Assembly: GCA_019648995.1 (NCBI GenBank)
Contig: BLXT01006221.1
Coordinates: 166,737-194,321, forward strand
Source: Plakobranchus ocellatus
Lineage: Eukaryota > Mollusca > Gastropoda > Plakobranchidae
Direction: 5' to 3'
Length of the DNA stretch: 27,585 bases
The position numbers and the translations under genes are program-made. Under the pieces are notes generated by a model that was not told the DNA's origin, did not search any database, and was given only the letters and a program-made list of their open reading frames with translations. Positions within the stretch are counted from its first letter, which is position 1. The number at the start of each line of letters is the position of its first letter. This document shows, piece after piece, positions 19,513 to 27,585 of the stretch.

Positions 19513-20678
19513 AGTCTGATACTATTAAATATCATAATCGAATCATGTAATGTTTTGCCTGTAACCGCTCTTTTGATTCAGTTTTAGCACCCAAATCTAA
19601 AATAGTACACAAATGTTAGCCCCTAATTAAAATGTATGTCATCTATATGCGTATGCTATTTTCGAAGTCTAGAAATATCTGTTCAAAAGACACCCATCTA
19701 TTTATTTCATTTTAACTTTTTAGATTTAAATAAAAAAAAAATATTGTACCTCTAAATACGAGATTTTTTGTCCTCTTTTAATTCAAAGGATTTTAGAGGA
19801 CTCCAGGGGAATAATACGGCAATTAATAGGATTACCTCATGTTTCAATTTTTGTTCCACAGATCTATGCCACTGCGTGGAAATCTCAATCCCTTTAGATG
19901 ATTTTGTCAGTAAGCAGTAAGCTGATTAAGACTGTGGCTTTAAATAGGTTCTTTCTTGCGAAAAAATGAGTCGAACATATCATTCTAAATTGTAATTAAG
20001 GACCTCAACAAACCGAGAAAATACTACTTTTATCCCCGGCATTTTTCTGCTGTCTATATCTCTCGTTCATTCTAAATCACTTCTTTAACTGCTGCGTCTA
20101 AACAATAACGGTACTCTGTAAATCTTCAGTTGAGTGCTTTTATCCATACTATTTGTCGATTTCAAAATCTTTTGGAATTGATTCAAAAAAAAAAAAAAAC
20201 TCCTGGTGGATGCGCTCCTGCGTCAAACGGATTCTTTCGATCGGTTTGTGTGTGGAATGTAACACTTCGTATAATTAGGATGGTCCGTTGAAACAATCAT
20301 CTTTTTTTTTCCTTTACCTCTATCACAGGTTGAAGTAAAGATGACACGTTAAGTGGCAGGGACTTTTAAACGGATCATAATTATTATCATAAAGCGGTGA
20401 AGTTTGACATCTATTTAAGTCCGTCGAAACTCTAAAGTAAAATAAGAGAAAGATAACTTTTTGATGCTGCGTAAATGAGCTTGCTATTATACTCAATACC
20501 GTGCTATACCACTTATATACTTTGTCTAAATTGCGTATTAATTTAGTTTTCACAGGCGTTTTTTTTTAAGTGAGTATTAAGAAAATAATTTTTATTGCAA
20601 TTTGAAAACACTGCTTTTCTTTTTTTATACATGATCTTCAACTATTGCACACAATATAAAGTACGAGCGTATAATAAT
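19513..20678. other. AT-rich DNA with no supported gene
   Basis: ORFs are at most 76 codons and none has a recognisable domain. Homopolymer A and T runs are common. Confidence 0.5.
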
Positions 20679-20808
20679 AGAAGAGGAAAGGAGAAGAAGA
20701 AGAAGAAGAAGAAGAAGAAGAAGAAGAAGAAGAAGAAGAAGAAGAAGAAGAAGAAGAAGAAGAAGAAAAAGAAGGAGGAGGAGGAGGAGGAGGAGGAGAA
20801 GAAGAAGA
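20679..20808. repeat. 130-nt uninterrupted purine tract, (GAA)n then (GGA)n
   Basis: About 85 bases of GAA/AGA triplets are followed by (GGA)n at about 20772-20798 and more GAA. No pyrimidine occurs on the plus strand across the tract. After it comes (GAT)n-like sequence to about 20842. The 95-codon Lys/Glu ORF here is the repeat itself. Long GAA tracts are known to form triplexes and stall polymerases. Confidence 0.96.
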
Positions 20809-21070
20809 CGAAGAATGATAATGATGATGAGGATGATGATAAGATTAAAAATCAGACCCTGTTACAAAATTTGATATATTGATTTTATAATCACGCATTT
20901 AGTGGGCATCATACTCAGTTTTCGATTCAATTTGTTTTAGGCATTTAAGCAGTGTTTCGTTGGAATTGACTCAATAATTTAGGGCAATAAATGCTTTTGT
21001 TTCGTTTACACTAAGTTTTCCCTTCGTTTAACGCTATTACTTTTTAGTAATTTGTGTACTTAATTGCCAG

Positions 21071-21211
21071 ATTGGAACCTTGAAACTTCACTCTGTTGCG
21101 ACACGTTTAAATGATCCAGATAATGTTCTTCTCCGGCACGTCTGCGAAAGTCTTTCAGATACAAAGCGGGTAGTAACTGAATATAATGATTCACTACAAT
21201 ATTTGGTGTGA
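21071..21211 (+). CDS. Possible short terminal exon, ambiguous strand
   Basis: After an acceptor-like AATTGCCAG, 46 codons are open on the plus strand (start IGTLKLHSVATRLNDPD, end DSLQYLV-stop). AATAAA follows almost at once at 21214-21219. The opposite strand is also open and equally well composed (LPALYLKDFRRRAGEEHYL). Neither is recognised. Short length and double-strand openness keep confidence low. Confidence 0.12.
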   Translation: MGTLKLHSVATRLNDPDNVLLRHVCESLSDTKRVVTEYNDSLQYLV

Positions 21212-21219
21212 TGAATAAA

Positions 21220-21640
21220 CAAAAGAGTAAGAAACGTAAAAACACAGCTTACTGTTTTCCGTGACATCGACAGGATCCAGTGACTCGTTTGGCTTTTATC
21301 TAGAGTTTTAGAAATCCGACACAGTGTGACTTTTTTTCGAGTAAAGCAAAGTGTTAGAGCCCCATTAGTAACTATCTTATCCTTACACTGGGCATCTGAT
21401 AAGTCGCGGTTCCCGGGGGATTAAAATCTACACATACACCTGCCTATCTATTGCACGGTTCTTTACTTTATAGCAACAATAGCTCAAATTGTCCCACAGT
21501 TATAAGACCTACTACAAAGGAGACCTACTACTTTACCAGTTTGAATTTAAGGTTTTTTAGGATGTTTTTATCAGTAGAGTCCCTAATCTTTGAATACAAA
21601 GCCTGCAGTATTTCTTATCAACTTCCTCTCAGGTCCAGAT
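21220..21640. other. No supported gene
   Basis: The 142-codon ORF that starts at 21451 crosses a hairpin-forming repeat at 21641-21676 and has no domain I recognise. I do not call it a gene. Confidence 0.4.
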
Positions 21641-21676
21641 CCAGGGAGGTTCCAAGGGTTCCGGAAACCCTCCCCT
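21641..21676. repeat. Imperfect inverted repeat of CAGGGAGG...CCTCCCCTG type
   Basis: CCAGGGAGGTTCC pairs with GGAAACCCTCCCCTG across a loop of about nine bases, with two single-base bulges. Text of this kind (GGTTCCGGAACCC next to runs of C or G and GATCC) is a familiar dispersed-repeat signature in invertebrate genomes. The assignment is from memory and the repeat's outer limits are not visible. Confidence 0.5.
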
Positions 21677-22226
21677 GCAAAAGTTATGTATCTGTGGATG
21701 TTGATTACGTACTATTTTTATGCCAAGAGAGGCCACATTTTCATTGTCAACTCGCAAAAATCCTTATAACATACTTTTACCATTTTAGGAACACTTTTAG
21801 AACATCCTTGCATCCCTGCAACATCATTAACCCTTTTGACACACTTTTTATATCTATGCTCTTCGAAAAGTTTGCGTGATCTTTGTACTCAAAATCTTCT
21901 GTTTCTTTTCCTATCGAGGAAAATGAGGAAAAAATGATCAATTTAGGGGGCCAAATCAGTGAACAGAAATTGCAATACTAGAAACATAATTTTAAGAAAA
22001 TATTGGTATTCGACAATTTTAAGTTTTTATAGAGACTAAATGCAGTATACCTAAATTTAAATAATGTAAGTTAAAAAGGGATTTTTCCATATATCAAATA
22101 GTCCAAAAAGTATTTTAAAGGTACATCCTGTAAAGATTAATGTTAACAAAATGATCAGAGTTTGCAGTCCTGCGGATATTATAGAGGTTCTGATTTCTTA
22201 TGATGCACTGCTTGGTTTTTGTTTAA
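21677..22226. other. AT-rich DNA with no supported gene
   Basis: Nothing recognised beyond the ORF already discounted above. Confidence 0.4.
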
Positions 22227-22345
22227 AGCCAGTCCACAAGAAGGTGATTTCAGGCTTTCAGGCCCTCAATCAAGCCAGCGCGCCGATGGCGGGACTCGAA
22301 CCCGCGACAGGAAAATCCCTGCAGATATCAGGGTGGCTTGGATAC
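22227..22345 (-). mobile_element. tRNA-derived SINE, family 1, copy D
   Basis: The minus strand has the most intact B box of the family, CGCGGGTTCGAGTCCCGCC. It is followed by CGCGCTGGCTTGATTGAG, then GGCCTGAAAGCCTGAAATCA and CCTTCTTGTGGACTGGCT. The head before ATTTTCCTGTCGCGGG is decayed or truncated and no A box is seen, so this is not a tRNA gene. The B-box stem (GCGGG/CCCGC) is still paired, as in a T-arm. Confidence 0.82.
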
Positions 22346-23689
22346 TTATGAAGTAGAAGATACCGAATTACAATAACCAAAGAGTGTTTAATACGAGAAT
22401 ATGCGTGCACATAAACACCATTGCACAATAATTCCAATCATTTTTTTCATTGCTATAAAACAATAATCTTATCTTTTAAAGAGTCAAATAAGATTTGTTT
22501 TTCGTTATCGAGTAGCGTATAAATTTTGAGATGAGCACACGTCTTCATATCGAGAATCTACAGATAATCTAATACGTTAGCAAATTGTATTCTGGATTTG
22601 TTTGTTGTTGATGTTTTAATAGTTAAATGACACCATCTTCATTTTTCCAAATCAGATTGAGAACCTTAGAAAACAATATTGCCAAGCCTATTATGTTGCG
22701 CTTATAATAATGCTCCATGAGAAAAAGACCAATTCAAAACTATTCTTTCCAAACCTCTTCAGGAAAACTGTATACTCGTGTATTTCAATTGATGTCATGT
22801 TTACTCTACTTCACCGTTATTCAACGACCGTCTATCACCGCTGTTGACCACAAACAAACCTTATTGTTGTTCATCAGAAAATCGCTTCTTTCGTTGTCAG
22901 TTTCATTTTCTTTTGATTGGGAAATCTCTCATTAACAGCATACTACAGTTTGTTCTAGTCTTGAAGTAAACTGTGACCTCTTAGGTTTTTTTTTCCCTGA
23001 GAATGGTCAAAAGTACACAATATTATATCAGTGAAAGCGTTGGCTTGCAGAAACCTCTTTTGTATGACGAACTTATCAGTTGTGTAAGGTTTTCAAAGCA
23101 ACTCTCGAAGCTTATCTATAATCTTGCTCTCTCTTCTCATGGTTCAAATACTAAAGCAAGAAAGAAAACATTATGTTGGATAAGCTTATCAAACACAACA
23201 AATATGACTTGTGAGCTACAGAAAACAGAAAAAAATTGACAACAATACTTCGAACGCTCATTTTAAAAGAAGCTGTTTGATCAAGCTGCTCCTTGAGACA
23301 TAAGTTTCGAATTTGTAGGATCATACCTAGGTCAGGAAGAATTGATAGATGTTTATCATAATTTATTTTTTTCAAAAGATTTAGACCGTCAGCTTCAAAC
23401 TAAAGACTGCCATTAAAATCTTCGAATTACACAGAATGTATTTAACATTTAAATGGTGTTGCCAAAGATTTCAATTTAATAAAATATGATTAAGAGTATC
23501 TGCAGTCGTCAAGTATAAATCCACCGATCAATTACATTTTGGGAATTGCAGTCACCTATAATAAGGAATGCTATTTCAGCAGCGGTTATTACTCTTTTCA
23601 GACCTCCGGTTCTATAATAGATACAAGAGATAGTATTAACTTTGGATTTGCCTAAACAAAGCCGATAAAATCTTCGTCATAAGAGTTTA
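22346..23689. other. AT-rich DNA with no supported gene
   Basis: ORFs are at most 78 codons (23003-23239) with no domain recognised. The stretch just above 23500 borders the LINE remnant but shows no LINE protein text. Confidence 0.5.
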
Positions 23690-24270
23690 TGAAATTCTCT
23701 TCCTCTTGTCTGGAACAGATATTTGCGATCATGCTCCTCCGCTCAAACTTGTTCTCGGTTAACTTTATCAGGTTGTTGTTGTTATCATTACCTATTGCAC
23801 ATGAGTTAAGATTTTCAATAAAAGTTATTCTTTCCTATCTTCACTCCGTTTATCTTCAATCTTTCCTGCGATTGTTATATGTTCTCAAACCTGCGTCGGC
23901 AAATATGTCCTAGAAATTAAAGTTGCCTCCGTTTTATGGTTTTAATAAATCATTGCCGAAGTTTATCTTCTTTTGGTACTGATTCATTGGACTTTTTCGG
24001 TTTATGATATCCTTATCATTCTTCTGATAGACCACATCTCTGCTGCTTCCAGTTTGCTCTCTGTTTTCTTAAACAATATCCACATTCACTTCCTTATAGT
24101 AAAACTTACCCTACACGTTTACATTACCTTTACTTTGGTCTTATACTTATGTTTCTGTTTGTCAGAATTGATTTCATTTTTTCTACTATGTCTTGGCCTT
24201 GGCTTTTCTTTTTACCTCTTTCATTTGTTCATCTACCATCTGATGTTATCCTGTATGAAATGTAAAAAAC
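23690..24270 (-). pseudogene. LINE 3' fragment: C-terminal region after the reverse transcriptase
   Basis: Minus-strand pieces, in order and in more than one frame, match the end of the same type of LINE protein as the fossil at 10300-11240. ITSDGR (about 24250) is followed by KMKSILTNRNISIRP (about 24182-24137), then LEAAEMWSIRRMIRIS (about 24052-24005), NESVPKEDKLRQ and IKTIKRR (about 23985-23925), FLGHICRRRFEN (about 23911-23877), GKIEDKRSEDRKE (about 23861-23826), ITFIENLNS (about 23826-23800) and finally LTENKFERRSMIANICSRQ (about 23762-23708). Family forms are LEAAEMWFLRRMLRI, KRRKLSFLGHI and GKIEGKRSRGRQR. Stops and frameshifts make it dead. It holds only the end of the element, as 5'-truncated LINE copies do. 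Confidence 0.87.
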
Positions 24271-25004
24271 ATTAAGGTGTTTTTCTTTTTCTAGACCTAA
24301 TATTATTTTATTGGATTTGACGAGGTGCTGACGTCTGTTGGAGAATTAAATCTCTTACTTTATCCCTATATCCCTGTACCGTTTGGTAATTTAGATCATC
24401 GGCTATAACGGTTGAACTTTAGACCGTAGATTTGTCCTCTAGATTGTAATCTAGGTGTACTGCCGTCTGTCAATGAACGACCCCATAGAAATGATCAGTT
24501 TAACTATTATTAATGGCACTATAATTATGACTATAAGTGAAGAGCTTGATCAAGTCATGGCCTGAGATTTATCTTAAAGTAGTATTAATCCGCTGAATAG
24601 TACGTACAAGGTTTTGCGATGGAGAAAATGAAGGATTATGTTAAGATAAGATCGTTAAGACTTGGAAATCTTATTATTTCTGCTAAGGAAATCAGATGGT
24701 TTAGTACATATTATACCTCTGTAGGCTGCTGATGTGAGTGTGTCATGCAACCCTGGGTATGATGAAACCTTAATAGCGTAAATTATGAAAAATTCAAAAT
24801 GAGAGGCTTTATATTCAGTATAGTGAGCAATTCTTTGTTGCGCATCCTGTCATTATGTATCGTAAGGTCTAGTCTAAGATTAAGTTGTGATTTTAGACTG
24901 TAAATCATAATCCCATATCTTGGACAAGAGGCCAGACAAAAGGCCAATGTCTGCATCTTGCACTGAAAGGTGCGATCTCCCAAATAAATTTAATAATATT
25001 AAAC
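24271..25004. other. AT-rich DNA with no supported gene
   Basis: No gene supported. A small hairpin, CCTCTAGATT-GT-AATCTAGGTG, lies at about 24435-24456. GGCCTGAGATTTATCTT at about 24560 weakly recalls the SINE core but has no head. Confidence 0.45.
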
Positions 25005-25200
25005 GTGCAGACGGAAGTGGATACAAGTCCCGATAAGCAAGCATTCGGGGAGCGACCATATTGTCGGCCAATGAAAACTAATTCCGATCCTTTCCGAAAA
25101 TATATCGGCTGGGAATCAAGCGCTGCTTACTGCTGCTCACCGCGAGGCCATGACAGTGGAGTTTTGACACAGGGTCGTCCAGCTTCCCCAAGCTCGTAAA
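25005..25200. promoter_or_regulatory. CpG-rich patch with ETS-, CCAAT- and YY1-like motifs
   Basis: About 14 CpG dinucleotides occur in 200 bases, in sharp contrast to AT-rich flanks. The plus strand has ACGGAAGTGG (ETS core) near 25010 and GGCCAATGA (CCAAT box) near 25067; the minus strand reads GACAATATGGTCGC (YY1-like) between them. These are standard motifs of animal CpG promoters, in some cases bidirectional ones. Motif matches this short occur by chance. The patch could instead be a coding exon (see the entry at 25011-25196). Confidence 0.3.
25011..25196 (+). CDS. Possible coding exon, unidentified
   Basis: 62 open plus-strand codons follow an acceptor-like AAACGTGCAG. The peptide starts TEVDTSPDKQAFGERPYCRP, contains KYIGWESSAAYCC and ends QGRPASPSS at a TAA. 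GC content rises to about half within the open stretch, as in an exon. A weak donor (CTC|GTAAAA) overlaps the stop. The minus strand also has a well-composed ATG frame here (MVAPRMLAYRDLYPLPSAR), so strand is uncertain. No family recognised. Confidence 0.17.
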
Positions 25201-25975
25201 AAAATTACAACACAAATTCTTTTGATATGCCATCATTTCCATACCTGTTATTTAATGCAGTGTTTATTGAAATGTCTGTACATTTATCAAGAGGCAAGGT
25301 TTTAAAAATTCATACTGTCGTTGCTATCATAATATTGAGCCGTTTCAAATTTAGCACTTTATAAGAGGCCCTTTAATGAACTAAGTTTCCGATCTTCGTT
25401 TTTACTCCTTTCTGTTTATAATGTATACTTTTTTATTTTAATAGATCAACATTTGGGGGATAGCGTTAAGTCCCGTAAGCTAAATAATCCATCCCAGACT
25501 GGGAACTATTATTCTATTGCTGATTCTAAAAAAAAACTTAATTACATGTTGTCTTCTCTCTTCTGTACATTGGTAACAACATTAACGTTTTGCATTATTC
25601 TTAAACATCTTTTTTTTATCTCATCATTGTCATTTCCTCGTGAAGTCAGGTGTGCGTTTGCTTTGAAAAAATGGGTTTTTTTTCCTTCAAATGTAAACCT
25701 TAACTTAAAGTAGTCGCTACATTACACAATTAATGCTTCTCTGATAGTTCGTCCCATATTTCACAAAGCCCTTTAGTCGTAAAGAACTATCATTTAGTTG
25801 ATGATACGTTGGGTTTAGAAAATATGAGACGTTTGTGATAATTACAGATTAATCTTTTTTGTTTTTACCCTTGACAGAATTAGCCATTCGCCCTTGTGCT
25901 ATCAAGCGAAGTGTCGAAATCTGTCCAACTCATGACAAACCTCTTTCCCGAGTCTCTGCACGGCCTACGCGACCA

Positions 25976-25977
<2 letters not shown>
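25201..25977. other. AT-rich DNA with no supported gene
   Basis: One 86-codon plus ORF (25453-25713) has Phe/Leu-rich text and no domain. Nothing else is recognised. Confidence 0.5.
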
Positions 25978-26048
<71 letters not shown>

Positions 26049-26150
26049 TCTTTTCTTGCTCTTTCTTTTTCTTTCGCTCTTTTCTCTCTCTAGCAATATA
26101 TGTCTTGTTCTCTTTGACGCTCTCTTTCTCTCTCTCTCTCACACACACAC
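25978..26150. repeat. (CT)n microsatellite with a CT/CA satellite piece
   Basis: An almost pure CT run at 25978-26050, then TTTC/CTTT-rich sequence, a second short CT run at about 26119-26139 and (CA)5 at about 26140-26150. The 125-, 92- and 65-codon ORFs across it are repeat products (Ser/Leu and Arg/Glu). Confidence 0.95.
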
Positions 26151-27165
26151 TTATAAACCGTTTAAAAAACATCATAGATCTAATATCCATGCTTCGCCCG
26201 TATCGCATCTTTTGTTGTTTTCGATTAGAGTCCTAGAAACGATTCTCGCGTCCATCTAGATCCATCATTATGAGATCGTTTTGCTCTTTTTTTGTTTTGT
26301 TTTGTTTTTTTAACTTGCGCACCGCTTTTCCTCAAGGAGCCAGTGCATTTTTTTTCGTACTTGTTGGCTTTAATTGCGTGGCACCCAGGCTTCGCGGAAC
26401 AAAGAGTTAAGCCCAAAGGCTTTTTCAAAAGTTGGATAGTCGAAAAAAAAAAAATCAATTTCTGTTTGGCATCATAAAAAATAAGGTGGTAATAATCTGG
26501 CTTCATCAGTTTTCAAGTTACACCATCACCTAGTTATCTTTCAAAATTTCGTAGCTCTATGTGCAATGGTTTTCTAGGAGGTAATGGAAAAAAAATTTAT
26601 GTCCGCATTTAAATATAGTAGAAGATCCCTATTATTTTACCAAACTTTTAATGCCTTTTTTTTTTAATCTTTGGTTTTGTGCTGCAGTGCACTGTTATTA
26701 TTTCCGATATCCCGGTATGCAGTTAAAGCCGAAGAAGATACTGGGGTGATTGGTGTCGACCAGCTTTGAACGATAAAATCTAAAAAGTTTGGAGAAGTTT
26801 GTTTCCTTTTTAAAATATGCCCACGTATACTTTTGTGGGCAACATTAAAACAGGCACATTTTTGTGGGGTTTTATTTGCACCGCATAATAAATTGTATAA
26901 GCGTTATGCGCGTTCGCTCTTTGCTACTTTATAGTCAGATAGAGATGATTTGAACATTGTAACAATTTGTTTGGTTCTTTTGTGGCAAAAAAAAATTGCA
27001 TGCTTTACTTCGATATTCCTCAAAACTATCATATAGTTTAGATAAGTACTCAAATGTTCATCAGCACATTAAGAAAGATGAAAATTTTCTAACTCTTTTA
27101 ATTAAAGAAAATAGTAACCTTTCTTCTTAAAGGCTTGATGTATTTTTGCTTTTGTTTTGTGCAGT
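26151..27165. other. AT-rich DNA with no supported gene
   Basis: Two opposed ORFs at 26225-26506 (minus) and 26292-26477 (plus) share the same bases and neither has a recognisable domain. T/A homopolymers and TTTGTTTTGTTTTG repeats are present. Confidence 0.5.
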
Positions 27166-27293
27166 CAGCCCGTCCACTCTACGGTGATCTCAGGCCGTCC
27201 AGTCAGTGTCAGGTTAGGGTTTCATGAGTGGGCTCAAACTTGAAATCCTGCAAAACTACGGACAGGTTTGCTAGCTACAGTTCCTCAGGGGGA
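27166..27293 (-). mobile_element. tRNA-derived SINE, family 1, copy E
   Basis: On the minus strand it has an A-box-like GGAACTGTAGCTAGCAAACC, a B-box-like CAAGTTTGAGCCC and the core GGACGGCCTGAGATCACC, ending GTAGAGTGGACGGGCTG. It keeps the ATCACC-GTGGACGGGCT end of the family but has lost the CTGAAA part of the core. Confidence 0.72.
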
Positions 27294-27585
27294 GACTGGT
27301 TGATTGATTGTTTGATTGACCTTCTCTTTTTTTTTCTTTTGGCCGTTAGTTAAAAAAAAGAAAGAAAGAAAGAAAAGAAACAATTGAATTCAAAGCAGAA
27401 GTAAAAAGGTTAACCGTTACATGTATTAAATGTAGATCAAAACATGCTTGAGTCCATTAAACATGTATCTAATACACGTTTTTAGAGAGATGAAGGTTAA
27501 ACGGAGGAGTGAGGCGAAAGATAGAGAAAGGGAGAAAGAGAGAGAGAAAGAGATAGAGAGAGGGGGGGGGGAAGAATAATTAGAA
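27294..27585. repeat. Purine-rich end with (AAAG)n and GA/G runs
   Basis: (AAAG)n lies at about 27352-27380. From 27482 to the window end the plus strand is nearly all A/G, with GAGAGAAAGAGAGAG text and a G9-10 run near 27561-27571. No gene is supported. Confidence 0.85.

Noticed and set aside
20595-20882. 95-codon Lys/Glu-rich ORF
   Set aside because: The translation of the GAA/GGA purine tract, with no non-repeat protein segment of note.
21451-21879. 142-codon plus-strand ORF, the longest non-repeat ORF
   Set aside because: No domain, runs through a GC-rich hairpin repeat, has no splice or polyadenylation context, and its composition follows local base content.
22270-22330. Possible tRNA gene because of GGGTTCGAGTCCCGCC on the minus strand
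   Set aside because: Only the T-arm/B box is tRNA-like. There is no acceptor stem, D-arm or anticodon arm, and the downstream core is shared with other SINE copies.
24556-24580. GGCCTGAGATTTATCTT, similar to the SINE core
   Set aside because: A 10-base match followed by unrelated text and no tRNA-like head nearby.
25859-26259. Group of overlapping Ser/Leu and Arg/Glu ORFs
   Set aside because: Products of the CT array at 25978-26050 in several frames.
1-27585. CRISPR array, bacterial operon, phage or toxin system
   Set aside because: No spaced direct repeats, no ribosome-binding-site and ORF chains and no long ORFs. The sequence is eukaryotic in every respect seen.

Overview
The window looks like intergenic or intronic DNA from an invertebrate animal. 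It is AT-rich, has no ORF over about 140 codons that is free of low-complexity sequence, and carries long microsatellites, tRNA-derived SINEs, non-LTR retrotransposon fossils and an apparent solo LTR. CTAGAT/TCTAAA-rich patches, very long CT arrays and the style of the LINE and LTR remnants remind me of gastropod mollusc genomes. That is an impression from pattern, not a database result. No bacterial-style gene, operon, CRISPR array, rRNA or intact tRNA gene is visible. The 64 N at 16832-16895 and the single N at 14300 mark it as a draft assembly.

Layout: 1-420 is pyrimidine-rich with two CT arrays. 420-2570 is plain AT-rich DNA. 2575-2890 is a CTAGAT-type patch. 3280-3560 is an open frame ending at a possible splice donor, followed by a CpG-rich cluster at 3815-4060 with a good donor at 3947/3948. 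4060-7418 is largely featureless. 7419-8530 holds a SINE and a large CT array. 9063-10150 is a probable solo LTR flanked by the 5-bp duplication ATAAT. About 10300-11530 is a LINE reverse-transcriptase fossil on the minus strand. 11708-11845 is a SINE and 12057-12125 a CT array. 13366-14970 has several purine-rich blocks. 15630-16115 holds a possible minus-strand 3' exon next to another SINE. 16783-17545 holds a gapped CT array and a compound trinucleotide repeat. 17905-19512 has two SINEs of different families and a TA array. 20679-20808 is a 130-nt uninterrupted purine tract. 22227-22345 is a SINE. 23690-24270 is the C-terminal end of a LINE on the minus strand. 25005-25200 is a second CpG-rich patch with promoter-like motifs and open frames on both strands. 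25978-26150 is CT/CA repeat. 27166-27293 is a SINE, and the window ends in purine-rich DNA.

No set of genes can be shown to work together. The best-supported biology is mobile-element history: six diverged copies of one tRNA-derived SINE with a shared 3' core, one SINE of another type, two fragments of related LINEs and one LTR. The possible host exons (3402-3560 +, 15690-15908 -, 25011-25196 +) are weak and unidentified. They need transcript data before they can be used as genes.
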